From: Rhodospirillales bacterium | GTDB taxonomy: Bacteria > Pseudomonadota > Alphaproteobacteria > ATCC43930 > CGMCC-115725 | Direction of reading: 5' to 3' | DNA: 64,000 nt | NCBI GenBank assembly: GCA_947473305.1 | Contig: CANJCB010000015.1 | Span: 33,831-97,830 of the forward strand | In this document: piece by piece, positions 44,647 to 53,631 of the stretch | Layout: every line of letters starts with the position of its first letter | How positions within the stretch are numbered: position 1 is the first letter of the stretch | Made by a program: the position numbers and the translations under genes | Notes under the pieces: generated by a model | What the model was told of the DNA's origin: nothing | Databases searched by the model: none | What the model saw: only the letters and a program-made list of their open reading frames with translations

Positions 44647-45530
44647 TTCGGCGCCGCCTCACTCACCAGATCTTGCAAAGCCCGCGTCACGTAAATGCGC
44701 AAGAGATGCGTCTTATATTCCTGCGAGCCACGGTTATCGGTCTCCAACTCGACCTCCTCGGTTGCGGCGTCCGCGGCCTCGCGCAGAAGCGCCTCGCCGA
44801 TATCACGCCCCCGCAGCACAGTCTCCGCGGCCGTGAGGCGTGTCGGCTTGTCCAGGGCCGCGCTGAGCACGATGCGCAAATCCTGGATCTGACGACCGCT
44901 CAACTGAACCGATATCGCGAGGCCGATGGCGGGCCAGTCATGCGCCGCACGGGTCGTCACCTTCGTATAGCTCGATTTCCAGTCGGGTTTGACGGGAACC
45001 CGAAGCTCGGTGATGAGTTCGCCCTCCTCCAGGGTCGTCTCGTAATAGCCCTTATAGAGGTCGGCGACGGCGGACACCCTCTCGCCCGAGGGTCCGACGA
45101 TCCGGACCTCGCCATCGAGCGCCATCCAGACCGGCGGCAGGTCGAGATGAGGATCGCCATGAGCGAGGTTGCCCCCCACTGAAGCGACGTTACGGACGCG
45201 CAGATTGGCGAGCGTGTTCATCGTCCGCGAGATGATGGGGAAGTGGCTCTTCATGAGCGGCGAGTGGTCGAGCATCGAGAAGGTATTGAGCGCGCCGATG
45301 CGAACCCATTTCCCATCCGCGCTTTCCCCAAGGCCGTGGAAAGGCTCACCGAGCTTTCGCAGGCTGACCAGCCGCGTCGGCTTGAAAAGCTCCGATTTCA
45401 TCATGAGCATCAAGGCCGTACCGCCGCCCATCGGCCTCACCGCGGGATCGCCGGTGCCAAGGAGCCCGAAGGCCTCCTCCAGGCTCGACGGCTCTACTAT
45501 GTCAAATCCTCGCAAGCCCGCGACCTCCAT
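44643..45530 (-). CDS. Molybdenum hydroxylase FAD subunit (CoxM-like)
   Basis: A 295-residue FAD-binding subunit: PMGGGTALMLMMKSELFKPT (first FAD motif), NLRVRNVASVGGNLAHGDPH (second FAD motif), ALDGEVRIVG and the C-terminal CO_deh_flav_C domain. The ATG at 45530 is preferred to a TTG at 45566. It heads the M-L-S unit and its upstream region holds a candidate GntR-type operator. Confidence 0.92.
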   Translation of the reverse strand: MEVAGLRGFDIVEPSSLEEAFGLLGTGDPAVRPMGGGTALMLMMKSELFKPTRLVSLRKLGEPFHGLGESADGKWVRIGALNTFSMLDHSPLMKSHFPIISRTMNTLANLRVRNVASVGGNLAHGDPHLDLPPVWMALDGEVRIVGPSGERVSAVADLYKGYYETTLEEGELITELRVPVKPDWKSSYTKVTTRAAHDWPAIGLAISVQLSGRQIQDLRIVLSAALDKPTRLTAAETVLRGRDIGEALLREAADAATEEVELETDNRGSQEYKTHLLRIYVTRALQDLVSEAAPK

Positions 45531-45878
45531 CCCATCCTGGATCACCGGACCGCGACCCAGCGACAACGCAGAAAATCATAAAGTGACCCTTATCCTTATT
45601 GGATAATAGCGGTTTCGACGCAACCCGATTGTATACATGGAAGGGCCAATCGATCTCGTTTGGTAGTGAGCAACACCCGTCAGGCTGCGATCCTGAGACG
45701 ATCATATCAGGGTGTATCGCCCGAAAGCGGCAAGCTCAACTGGAACTTAGGAATATAGCGGTTCCCCCTCGCGGCCGCCGCCAAACCCGCTTGCCTTCGC
45801 GACTGCAAAAATGCAAGCATCCGCGGCAACCCGTCAGGGGCTTGACGAGATAATCCGACGATCCGGGAGGAAGAAGGC
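45531..45878. promoter_or_regulatory. Long control region with GntR-type operator between divergent units
   Basis: A 348-base noncoding stretch upstream of both the molybdenum-hydroxylase operon (minus) and the lyase operon (plus). TTGTATACAT at 45629-45638 contains the perfect palindrome TGTATACA. The left part (45567-45640) is AT-rich for this genome, consistent with promoters. I see no gene in it; an in-frame open stretch of only a dozen codons leads into the small ORF at 45879. Confidence 0.5.
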
Positions 45879-45953
45879 GTGAAAGCGCCGAAGTTCAACG
45901 ACGCCCGGGCCGAAAGCGTCTGGCAGTTTCTGACGGAAGGGCAGACCTCATGA
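45879..45953 (+). CDS. Putative 24-residue small protein coupled to the lyase gene
   Basis: GTG AAA GCG starts a 24-codon ORF (KAPKFNDARAESVWQFLTEG, then QTS) whose TGA overlaps the downstream lyase ATG as ATGA. GGGAGG lies eight bases before the GTG. Codons are strongly G/C in the third position, as in the neighbouring genes. It is charged and amphipathic, with no similarity that I recognise. It may be a leader peptide giving translational coupling, a microprotein, or the tail of a decayed gene. Confidence 0.45.
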   Translation: MKAPKFNDARAESVWQFLTEGQTS

Positions 45954-47452
45954 GCGGCAAGCCGACATTTCGGGGCAAGGGAAACCCGGGAACCCGGCTG
46001 GCCGAAGAGCCGCTCCCGCATCTCGACGCTTATAAATCGCAGCTCGTGCCCGATATGGCCCCCAACATCCAGGCCTTCGACAAGGCCCATGCGGTGATGC
46101 TGGTCGAGCGCGAAATCCTGCCGAAGAAGACCGGCGTCGCCATCCTGAAGGGCCTGCGCGCCATCGAGCGGGAGGGCGTATTGAAGGCCCGCGTCGAGGC
46201 TGGTGGCGGGATCCACTCCGGCGAGCATTACCTCACTCATAAGTATGGACCGGAGATCGGCGGCCGGCTCCACCTCGGCCGCAGTTCCGGCGACCTTCAG
46301 ACGGTGGGGCTGCGCCTCACCATCCGGGATCAGCTCCACCGGCTGCTCGCCGCGCTCACCGAAACCCGCCAGGCGCTTCTCGATCTGGCGCCCCGGCATC
46401 TTGAAACCGTCATGGCCGGCAATACACACGGCCAGCATGCGCAACCCACCACCTTCGCCCATTGGCTCCTGATGTTCGAAGCGGTTTTCGCCCGGGACAC
46501 CGAACGCCTTCTCTCCTTCCATACCAGGGTGAACCGGTCGCCGGCGGGTGCGGCGATCATGACCGGCAGCGACTTCCCCCTGGACCGCATCAGGGTATCG
46601 GCGCTTCTGGGCTTCGATGCCCCTTTGCACAACACTCTCGACGCGATCCTGAGCCACGACCTGGAGATGGAATATTCGGGTGTATTGCTGGTCGCGGCGC
46701 AAAGCATCAGCCGGCTCGCCGACGACCTGCTCCTCTGGTCCACCTTCGAATACGGTCTGGTGGAATTGCCCGACCGCTATTGCGGCACCAGCAGCATCAT
46801 GCCCCAGAAGAAAAACCCCGACGGGATGGAGGATATCCGCAGTCTCGGCGCCCAGGCCCTGGCGACGGCCAGCATGGTGGCGATGATCGAGCGCGGCCCT
46901 ACCGGCTTCCCCATAATGGAGCGGCGCAACAGCCATCATATGCTCTTCGACCTCGCCCGGGGGATGGCGCTCCGCTTCGAGACACTGCCCCCGCTTTTCC
47001 GAGATCTGAAAGTCAATGTCGAGCGCATGCGCAGACTGGCCGGCGCCAATTGGGCGCAGGCGACCGATATCGCCGGAGCGCTGGTCCGGCACGCGGGCAT
47101 GGATTGGCGGACGTCGCATCATGTTATCGGCGGCTTCGTGCGCCGTAATATCGAGAAGGGCATCACGCCGGAAATCGCAACCTCCGCCGATCTCGACGCC
47201 GCATCGATCGCTACAGGCCATCGCGCACCTAAGCTCTCAGCCAAAATCTTCGCCGAGGTGATGGACCCGATGGAATTCGTCAGACGCCGACAACTCCTTG
47301 GCGGCCCCGCGCCCAAGATCGTCACAAAACAGATCGCCGGCTCCCGCAAGGGGCTCGCCGCCGATGCAAAGGCCATCGCGCTCCTGAAGGCTAAGGCTGC
47401 CACGGCGCATGAGACTCTCGAAACCGCCATCGACGGTGTTGTCAAAGCATGA
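45950..47452 (+). CDS. Argininosuccinate-lyase/fumarase-superfamily lyase
   Basis: A 500-residue lyase. The superfamily signature is GTSSIMPQKKNPDGMEDIRS (GSSxMPxKxNP), with THGQHAQPTTFAHW and HSGEHYLTHK also conserved. The usual ArgH SRNDQ segment reads RSSGDLQTVG, so arginine biosynthesis is doubtful. It probably eliminates fumarate or an amine from a C4-substituted adduct in a heterocycle or amino-acid pathway. Its N-terminus overlaps the small ORF and its stop overlaps the next gene (ATGA), so it is in one transcription unit with the orphan molybdenum hydroxylase. Confidence 0.83.
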   Translation: MSGKPTFRGKGNPGTRLAEEPLPHLDAYKSQLVPDMAPNIQAFDKAHAVMLVEREILPKKTGVAILKGLRAIEREGVLKARVEAGGGIHSGEHYLTHKYGPEIGGRLHLGRSSGDLQTVGLRLTIRDQLHRLLAALTETRQALLDLAPRHLETVMAGNTHGQHAQPTTFAHWLLMFEAVFARDTERLLSFHTRVNRSPAGAAIMTGSDFPLDRIRVSALLGFDAPLHNTLDAILSHDLEMEYSGVLLVAAQSISRLADDLLLWSTFEYGLVELPDRYCGTSSIMPQKKNPDGMEDIRSLGAQALATASMVAMIERGPTGFPIMERRNSHHMLFDLARGMALRFETLPPLFRDLKVNVERMRRLAGANWAQATDIAGALVRHAGMDWRTSHHVIGGFVRRNIEKGITPEIATSADLDAASIATGHRAPKLSAKIFAEVMDPMEFVRRRQLLGGPAPKIVTKQIAGSRKGLAADAKAIALLKAKAATAHETLETAIDGVVKA

Positions 47453-49812
47453 CTTTTATTCAAGTTGAAAGCGCCCGGATCGGGGACTCCGTCCACCGGG
47501 TCGAAGACCAAAGGCTGCTGACCGGCAAGGGCAGCTATACCGACGACCGACGCCTCCCCGATGCGGCGTATATGGTCCTCGTCCGCTCCCCCTATGCCCA
47601 TGCGGCTATCGGGGGAATCGACGCATCGGAAGCGCTATCGATGCCCGGCGTGCTCATGATCCTGACCGCCGAGGATGCGGAACGCGACGGGCTCGGCTCC
47701 TTCTCCGTCCCGATCCGCCGCAAGGACGCCAAGGGCAAGCCGAATTTCGAGCCGATCTACGGCGTGCTCGCCATGGGGACCGTCAACCATGTGGGCGACC
47801 CCGTGGCCGCGGTGATCGCCGAGACCCTGGCCCAGGCGCTCGATGCGGCGGAAGCGGTTCTCGTGGACTATCGGATGCTGCCCTCCGTCACCGATGGCCG
47901 CGAGGCTTTGAAGGACGGGGCCGTCGCCGTCTGGCCCGAAGTGCCCGACAATCTCTGCTTCGTTCATGACGCGGGCGACCGCGCGGCCAGCGAAGCGGCG
48001 CTCGCGGCCTGCGAGCACGTGACCCGGGTCGAGATGGTGGTGACCCGCGTGGCCCCCGCCGCCATGGAGCCCCGCGTCTATATCGGCATCTGGGACAGCC
48101 GTGACGAGCGCTACATCCTCGAAGGCGGAATGCAGAGCGTCCACAACGTCCGCGCCGAACTCGCCAAAGCGATCTTCAAGGTCCCGGAACACAAAATCCG
48201 GGTGATCTCGCCCGACATGGGTGGCGGCTTCGGCATGAAGGGTGCCGCCTATCCGGAACAGGCCCTCGTTCTCTGGGCAGCCAGGAAGCTTGACCGGCCG
48301 GTGCGCTGGAACGCCACCCGCAGCGAGAGCTTCATCAGCGACTATGCCGGTCGCGACATGGTGGCCAAAGCCGCCTTGGGTCTCGACCGCGACGGCACCC
48401 TCCGGGCGCTGCAGGTCGAATTCACCGCCAATCTCGGCGCCTATATCTGCGGTTCGGGCATGCTGCCCTCGGTCGCCAATCTCGGCAGCCTGTCCGGGGT
48501 CTATCGCCAGATGGCGATCTCGGCGCGGGTCTTCGGCGTGTTCACCAATACGAACCCGGTGGCGCCTTATCGGGGTGCGGGGCGGCCCGAGGCGATCTTC
48601 GTCATCGAGCGCATGATCGACGCGGCGGCCGATGAACTGGGTCTCGACCGGGTCGAGATCCGGCGGCGCAATGTGATCCCGCTCGACGCCATGCCCTATC
48701 GCACCGGATTTCTCTTCACCTACGACAGCGGCGATTTCGCGGGCAATATGGATCGCGCGCTCAAGGCCTCGGATTGGGCGGGATATCCCGCCCGCAAGGC
48801 GGCATCGGCGGCGAAGGGCAAGCTGCGCGGCATTTCCTTCGTGAACGCCATCGAGATCGCGGGCGGCCCTTTTCCCTCCCCCATGGACGAGGGGGCCGAA
48901 ATCCGCTTCAACCCCGACGGCAGCGCCACGCTCTTCGTCGGCGGCCACAACCACGGTCAAGGACACGAAACCGTCTATCGCCAGATCATGTACGAAAAAC
49001 TCGGCCTCACCTTCGATCAAGTCCAGGTCGTCGAGGGCGACACCGACAAGGTCTTCCACGGTCGCGGCACTTATGGTTCGCGCTCGATGTCGGCTGGTGG
49101 AACCGCGATGATCCGGGCCTCCGATAAGATCATCGCCAAGGCCAAGCAGATCGCCGCCCATAGGCTCGAAACCGCCGAGGCCGATATCGAATTCGCGAGC
49201 GGGCGCTTCGTCGTTTCAGGCACAGACCGGAGCATATCGCTGCCCGAGATCGCCCGCGCCGCCTGGCTGCCGCAGCTCATGCCGCCCGATGTGGAACTGG
49301 GCCTCAACGAGAAGGCCATCGGCGTCGCGGGTGGCCCGACCTATCCCAACGGGACCCACGTCTGCGAGGTCGAGATCGACCCCGAAACCGGCGTCGTGAC
49401 CTTCGAGCGTTATACGGTCGTGGACGATGTGGGCACGGTGCTCAATCCGCTGCTGGTCAAAGGCCAGATCCATGGCGGCGTGGTCCAGGGCTTGGGCCAG
49501 ATCATCCTGGAGGACATGCGCTACGACGAGGGCGGACAGCTCCTCTCGGGCTCCTTCATGGACTACGCCATGCCGCGTGCGAGCGATCTCTGCTCTTTCG
49601 AGGTCCTGACCAATTCCCAGCCGACCGCCACCAATCCCCTGGGCGTCAAAGGCGCCGGAGAGGCGGGCGCGGTGGGGGCGCTGCCGGCCGGCGTCAATGC
49701 GATCATCGATGCCCTGAGGCCCCTCGGCATCCGTCATTTCGACATGCCCGCCACGCCCCACCGGGTATGGCAGGCGATCAACGCCGCAAAATCCCAAGGA
49801 GAAAACTCATGA
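47449..49812 (+). CDS. Orphan molybdenum hydroxylase large subunit (CoxL/xanthine dehydrogenase type)
   Basis: A 787-residue Mo-subunit: [20 protein letters not shown] opening, [40 protein letters not shown] and the catalytic glutamate in [15 protein letters not shown]. The [10 protein letters not shown] loop marks aromatic/N-heterocycle hydroxylases. No FAD or iron-sulfur subunit is encoded beside it, unlike the full set at 41877-45530. It is ATGA-coupled to both the lyase and the RutE-like gene. Its partners may be those of the other set, or encoded elsewhere. Confidence 0.9.
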   Translation: MTFIQVESARIGDSVHRVEDQRLLTGKGSYTDDRRLPDAAYMVLVRSPYAHAAIGGIDASEALSMPGVLMILTAEDAERDGLGSFSVPIRRKDAKGKPNFEPIYGVLAMGTVNHVGDPVAAVIAETLAQALDAAEAVLVDYRMLPSVTDGREALKDGAVAVWPEVPDNLCFVHDAGDRAASEAALAACEHVTRVEMVVTRVAPAAMEPRVYIGIWDSRDERYILEGGMQSVHNVRAELAKAIFKVPEHKIRVISPDMGGGFGMKGAAYPEQALVLWAARKLDRPVRWNATRSESFISDYAGRDMVAKAALGLDRDGTLRALQVEFTANLGAYICGSGMLPSVANLGSLSGVYRQMAISARVFGVFTNTNPVAPYRGAGRPEAIFVIERMIDAAADELGLDRVEIRRRNVIPLDAMPYRTGFLFTYDSGDFAGNMDRALKASDWAGYPARKAASAAKGKLRGISFVNAIEIAGGPFPSPMDEGAEIRFNPDGSATLFVGGHNHGQGHETVYRQIMYEKLGLTFDQVQVVEGDTDKVFHGRGTYGSRSMSAGGTAMIRASDKIIAKAKQIAAHRLETAEADIEFASGRFVVSGTDRSISLPEIARAAWLPQLMPPDVELGLNEKAIGVAGGPTYPNGTHVCEVEIDPETGVVTFERYTVVDDVGTVLNPLLVKGQIHGGVVQGLGQIILEDMRYDEGGQLLSGSFMDYAMPRASDLCSFEVLTNSQPTATNPLGVKGAGEAGAVGALPAGVNAIIDALRPLGIRHFDMPATPHRVWQAINAAKSQGENS

Positions 49813-50399
49813 GTGAATCCCTCGATTCTCGGAGCCTCGATCAGCTTTTCCGCACCGCGCGCACCCAGAACGGCTGGATCGACAAGCCGGTGCCGGATGC
49901 CCTGCTGAAGGAGCTTTACGACCTCGTGAAGATGGCGCCCACCAGCGCCAATTGTAATCCGCTGCGGATCGTCTTCGTCCGCACCCCGGCAGGTAAGGAG
50001 AAGCTGAAGCCCGCTCTCTCCTCCGGCAACCTGGAAAAGACGATGCTGGCCCCGGTCACCGCAATCGTCGCCTACGACCAGCATTTCTACGAGCATCTCC
50101 CCAAGCTCTTCCCCCATACCGACGCCAAGCCCTGGTTCACCAGCAGCCCGGCTTTCGCCGAGACGACGGCCTTTCGTAACGGCTCGTTGCAAGGGGGGTA
50201 TCTGATCCTGGCGGCCCGCGCTCTGGGCCTCGATACCGGCGCCATGTCGGGCTTCAAGAACGATCTGGTCGACGAGGCCTTCTTCGCCGGCACGACCTAT
50301 AAGACCAATTTCCTTTGCAATTTGGGCTATGGCGACCCGTCGAAGGTCTTCACGCGCAGCCCGCGGTTCGAATTCGACGAGGCCTGCCGCCTGGAATAG
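49809..50399 (+). CDS. RutE-like nitroreductase-family reductase
   Basis: A 196-residue FMN enzyme close to the malonic-semialdehyde reductase RutE family: [67 protein letters not shown] and [20 protein letters not shown]. In pyrimidine (rut) catabolism RutE reduces a toxic 3-oxo-propionate; here the rest of the rut pathway is absent, so an analogous aldehyde or enone is the likely substrate. ATG at 49809 shares ATGA with the hydroxylase stop. Confidence 0.85.
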   Translation: MSESLDSRSLDQLFRTARTQNGWIDKPVPDALLKELYDLVKMAPTSANCNPLRIVFVRTPAGKEKLKPALSSGNLEKTMLAPVTAIVAYDQHFYEHLPKLFPHTDAKPWFTSSPAFAETTAFRNGSLQGGYLILAARALGLDTGAMSGFKNDLVDEAFFAGTTYKTNFLCNLGYGDPSKVFTRSPRFEFDEACRLE

Positions 50400-50404
50400 G
50401 TCAC

Positions 50405-51499
50405 ATGCGGCCAAAGACCCGGCTCGATAACGAGAACCGTTTCAAGCTCGGGCTTTTTGCTACCAATTGCTCCGGCGGCCTTGCCATGACCAAGGCCCCG
50501 GAGCGGTGGGACGCGTCCTGGGACAACAACCTCGCCATCGCCAGGATGGCCGAAGCGGCCGGACTTGAATTCCTGCTGCCCATCGCCCGCTGGCACGGTT
50601 ACCGCGGCGAGACGGATGCCGAGGGCACGTCCTTCGAGACCCTGGGCTGGGCCACGGGGCTCCTGGCGGCGACGACGGAGATCTCGGTCGTCGCCACGGT
50701 TCATGTGCCCTTCATCAACCCGGTCTTCGCGGCGAAGCAAGTCGTCACCGCCGATCATATCGGACGGGGCCGCTTCGTGCTGAATGTCGTCTCCGGCGGC
50801 AATCTCGGCGAGTTCGAGATGTTCGGCATCGAGCTTCTGGAGCATGACGAGCGCTATGCCTTCACCGAGGAATGGCTGGCCATCGTCAAGCGGCTCTGGA
50901 CCGAGGACATACCCTTCGACTTCGCGGGGAAATATTTCCAGCTGAAAGGGGTCTTGGGGAAACCAAAGCCTTACGGCGGCGGGCCTCCCCCGATGATGAG
51001 CGCGGGCTCCTCCCCCGCCGGCCGCGCCTTCGCCGCGCGCCATGCCGATTGCCTCTTCATGAACATCCCTCAGATCGAGACCCTGCCGCAGGATCTTGCG
51101 AGCTTGCGGGCCATGGCAGGAGACCGGCCGGTGGGTGTCTATGCGAGCGGTCATGTGATCTGTCGCCCGACGCGGAAAGAAGCCCTCGATTTCCACCGAT
51201 ACATCGTCGACGAGATGGGCGACTGGGCCGCGCTGGAGACCATCCTCGGCATTCGCCAGCAGCAGCAATCGATCCCGCCCGAAAGGCTTCTGCAGATGAA
51301 AGAGCGTCTCATCGGTGGGATCGGCACTTATCCGATCATCGGCGATCCCGACGAAGTCACGGCCACTTTCAAGCGATTGAGCGACGGCGGCCTCAACGGC
51401 ATGGCCCTGGGTTTCGTGAACTACCTTAACGAACTGCCGTTTTTCCGGGACGAGGTGCTGCCCCGGATGCAACACTTGGGCTTGAGAAACGTCCGGTGA
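50405..51499 (+). CDS. RutA-like flavin-dependent (LLM) monooxygenase
   Basis: A 364-residue luciferase-like enzyme with the motifs of pyrimidine monooxygenase RutA and alkanesulfonate monooxygenase SsuD: KLGLFATNCSGGLAMTKAPE, LPIARWHGYRGETDAEGTSF, ADHIGRGRFVLNVVSGGNLG and MSAGSSPAGRAFAARHADCL. RutA opens uracil by flavin-N5/peroxide chemistry. A flavin reductase (RutF-like) is not adjacent. Paired with the RutE-like gene, it suggests oxidative opening of an N-heterocycle. Start ATG at 50405; a frame-open start at 50315 overlaps the previous gene and is rejected. Confidence 0.86.
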   Translation: MRPKTRLDNENRFKLGLFATNCSGGLAMTKAPERWDASWDNNLAIARMAEAAGLEFLLPIARWHGYRGETDAEGTSFETLGWATGLLAATTEISVVATVHVPFINPVFAAKQVVTADHIGRGRFVLNVVSGGNLGEFEMFGIELLEHDERYAFTEEWLAIVKRLWTEDIPFDFAGKYFQLKGVLGKPKPYGGGPPPMMSAGSSPAGRAFAARHADCLFMNIPQIETLPQDLASLRAMAGDRPVGVYASGHVICRPTRKEALDFHRYIVDEMGDWAALETILGIRQQQQSIPPERLLQMKERLIGGIGTYPIIGDPDEVTATFKRLSDGGLNGMALGFVNYLNELPFFRDEVLPRMQHLGLRNVR

Positions 51500-51556
51500 C
51501 GGGACAAGAATAGCGATCAATAACGCCTGAAAATAAACCCAAGGGAGAAAACGACC

Positions 51557-52609
51557 ATGACGGCATTAAGCCATCTGACGCGCCGCCGCATACTGCAGGC
51601 CTCCGCAGCCGGGGTTTTCGTCGCCACCGCGCCCGGTATCGTTAGGGCGCAATCCAAGACGCTCTTCGCCAATACCTATGGCGGCGTGTTGGAACAGTCC
51701 TGGGCCAAGGCGTTCTTCACTCCCTTCACCGCCCAGACCGGTATCCCGGTAAAGACGGTATCCCCCGTCTCCTTCGCCAAATTGAAGGCGCAGGTCCAGA
51801 CCAAGAACTACGAATGGAACGTCACCGCACTCGGGGAAAGCGAATTCGCCGAGGCGATGCACGAGGGGCTTCTGGAGAAGGTCGATCTCTCCCTCGTGCA
51901 TAAGGACAAGGTCCCGCCGGGCGTCGTTCTCGAATACGGCGCGGGAAATTATTCGCTCGGGACCAATATCTGCTACCGCAAGGACAAGTTCCCCAATGGC
52001 GGGCCGCAGAGCTGGGCCGATTTCTGGGACGTGAAGAAATTTCCGGGGAGCCGCTGCTTCTATGATCGTTCCTTTACCTGCCTCGCCTTCGCGCTGCTGG
52101 CGGACGGGGTGCCCATCGACAAGCTCTATCCCATGGACCTGGACCGCGCCTTCAAGAAGATGAGCGAGATCAAGCCTCATGTGAAAGTCTTCTGGACTCA
52201 AGGCAACCAGTCGCAGCAGCTCATCCGCGACGGCGAGGTCGATATGATCGCGATCTGGAGCGCCCGGGCCTACGACTTGATCGACACCGGCGTACCGCTA
52301 GAGGTCGTCTGGAACCAGGCCGAGAACTACGGCGCCTATTGGTGCGTGCCCAAGGGCGATCCTAATGCCTCGGTCGCTTGGCAATTCGTCGATATCGCGA
52401 TCCAGCCCAAGCCCCAGGCGGATTTCACCACGCTCCTGCCCTATGGGCCGATGAACCCGGATGCGGTGCCGCTGGTCCCACCCGAACGCGCGAAGCTCAC
52501 CCCCTCCTATCCCGACAATGCGAAGATCAGCTTCCGCCACGACTCGGCTTGGCTCGCCCCGCGCCTCGGCCAGATCCGCGAGCGCTGGACACAATGGCTG
52601 ACGACCTAA
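51557..52609 (+). CDS. Orphan spermidine/putrescine-type ABC binding protein (paralogue 2)
   Basis: A 350-residue binding protein with N-terminus LTRRRILQASAAGVFVATAP (Tat-like), cleaved near VRAQ. It is paralogous to the protein at 40799: both contain CYRKDKFPNGGPQSWADFWD followed by VKKFPG, and WLAPRLxQxRERW at the C-terminus. No permease or ATPase is adjacent. Being in the lyase/hydroxylase operon, it probably recognises the pathway substrate. Confidence 0.88.
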   Translation: MTALSHLTRRRILQASAAGVFVATAPGIVRAQSKTLFANTYGGVLEQSWAKAFFTPFTAQTGIPVKTVSPVSFAKLKAQVQTKNYEWNVTALGESEFAEAMHEGLLEKVDLSLVHKDKVPPGVVLEYGAGNYSLGTNICYRKDKFPNGGPQSWADFWDVKKFPGSRCFYDRSFTCLAFALLADGVPIDKLYPMDLDRAFKKMSEIKPHVKVFWTQGNQSQQLIRDGEVDMIAIWSARAYDLIDTGVPLEVVWNQAENYGAYWCVPKGDPNASVAWQFVDIAIQPKPQADFTTLLPYGPMNPDAVPLVPPERAKLTPSYPDNAKISFRHDSAWLAPRLGQIRERWTQWLTT

Positions 52610-52626
52610 GCCTGCGACCCTTAAAC

Positions 52627-52675
52627 GCTTGAAGGAAGGCGCGGAACCCGCACAATCGGGTTCCCGTAGCCAAGC
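52627..52675 (+). promoter_or_regulatory. Candidate structured RNA (riboswitch-like) leader of purU
   Basis: The sequence can fold as three stacked stems: GCTT (52627-52630) with AAGC (52672-52675); GGC (52638-52640) with GCC (52669-52671); and GGAACCCG (52643-52650) with CGGGTTCC (52657-52664), loop CACAAT. Bulge GAAGGAA (52631-52637) and internal loop GC/CGTA separate them. There is no U-tract, so it is not a simple terminator. purU itself has no Shine-Dalgarno close to its start; the only AAGGA is in the bulge. A folate-sensing (THF-II/folE type) leader is one hypothesis. Confidence 0.4.
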
Positions 52676-52677
52676 CG

Positions 52678-53556
52678 GTGAATGCGATGTCAACCAATGG
52701 AACCGAGACCGGGCAATATATCCTGACGCTTTCCTGCCCGGATCGGATCGGCGTGGTGGCGGCGGTCGCGACCTTCCTGACCGAGCAGGGCGGCGATATC
52801 GTCGACAGCGCCCAGTTCGGCGACCGGGTGAGCGGGCAATTCTTTCTGCGCACCGCTTTCCTGTCCACGAAAGGCGTGCGCCTCACCGAGCTGCGCGCGG
52901 CTTTCGCGCCTCTGGCGGCCCAATACGGGATGAATTTCGGCTTCCATGACGCGCGGACCAAGACCCGGACGCTCATTATGGTTTCGAAATTCGGGCATTG
53001 CCTCAACGACCTGCTCTATCGGATCCGGATCGGCGCCCTACCGGTCGAGGTGCCGCTCGTCGTCTCCAATCATCTCGATTTCGCCCAGACGGTCGCGGCC
53101 CAGGGCATCCGCTTTGAGCATATGCCTGTCACTCCCGACAACAAGGCGCGCCAGGAGCAGAAACTTCTCGAACTCGTCGAGGAAGAGCGCATCGACCTCG
53201 TGGTTCTCGCCCGCTACATGCAGGTGCTCTCGCCCAAGCTTTGCGAGAGACTGCCCGGCCGGGTGATCAATATCCACCACTCCTTCCTGCCGAGCTTCAA
53301 GGGCGCCCGGCCGTATAACCAGGCCTATGAGCGCGGCGTGAAGCTGATCGGCGCCACGGCCCATTACGTCACCAACGACTTAGATGAAGGACCGATCATC
53401 GAGCAGGCGGTGGAACGGGTGCACCACGCGCTCTCCGGCGAGGACTACGTGGCGATCGGGCGAGATGTCGAATCCCTCGTTCTCGCCCGCGCGGTCAAAT
53501 GGCACGCCGAGCACCGGATCGTCGTCAATAACAAGCGGACGGTCATCTTCTCCTGA
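52678..53556 (+). CDS. purU: Formyltetrahydrofolate deformylase
   Basis: A 292-residue enzyme: an N-terminal ACT domain (ILTLSCPDRIGVVAAVATFL, about residues 14-85) and a C-terminal formyltransferase-type domain. VVSNHLDF, INIHHSFLPSFKGARPY and TNDLDEGPIIEQ hold the catalytic Asn/His/Asp region. It hydrolyses 10-formyl-THF to formate and THF, letting cells unload one-carbon units. GTG at 52678 and ATG at 52687 are both possible starts; neither has a good Shine-Dalgarno. Placed before a MetE-like methyltransferase, it suggests the pathway releases methyl or formyl groups. Confidence 0.93.
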   Translation: MNAMSTNGTETGQYILTLSCPDRIGVVAAVATFLTEQGGDIVDSAQFGDRVSGQFFLRTAFLSTKGVRLTELRAAFAPLAAQYGMNFGFHDARTKTRTLIMVSKFGHCLNDLLYRIRIGALPVEVPLVVSNHLDFAQTVAAQGIRFEHMPVTPDNKARQEQKLLELVEEERIDLVVLARYMQVLSPKLCERLPGRVINIHHSFLPSFKGARPYNQAYERGVKLIGATAHYVTNDLDEGPIIEQAVERVHHALSGEDYVAIGRDVESLVLARAVKWHAEHRIVVNNKRTVIFS

Positions 53557-53568
53557 CCGGTGCCGCTT

Positions 53569-53583
53569 GACTGTATACAAGTC
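53569..53583. promoter_or_regulatory. Candidate GntR/FadR-type operator upstream of the MetE-like gene
   Basis: GACTGTATACAAGTC contains the palindrome TGTATACA (53572-53579) within a longer near-symmetrical repeat. It lies about 50 bases upstream of the MetE-like ATG and matches the site at 45629 in its core. It suggests separate control of this gene within the operon. Confidence 0.45.
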
Positions 53584-53631
53584 CACCCGCACTCTCGGCG
53601 TCAGATAGATGTCACAAGCCAGAGGCGGTTC

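Noticed and set aside
45950..47452. Argininosuccinate lyase for arginine biosynthesis (argH)
   Set aside because: The usual SRNDQ segment is SSGDLQT, there is no argG or other arg gene nearby, and the gene is coupled to a molybdenum hydroxylase.
42382..49812. CO dehydrogenase for either large subunit
   Set aside because: The CSFR active-site loop of CoxL is absent; RGAGRPEA and RGFGAPQ loops mark other hydroxylases.
52627..52677. A firm THF-II riboswitch call
   Set aside because: The fold and the downstream gene fit the idea, but I cannot verify the consensus without a covariance-model search, so it is kept only as a candidate.
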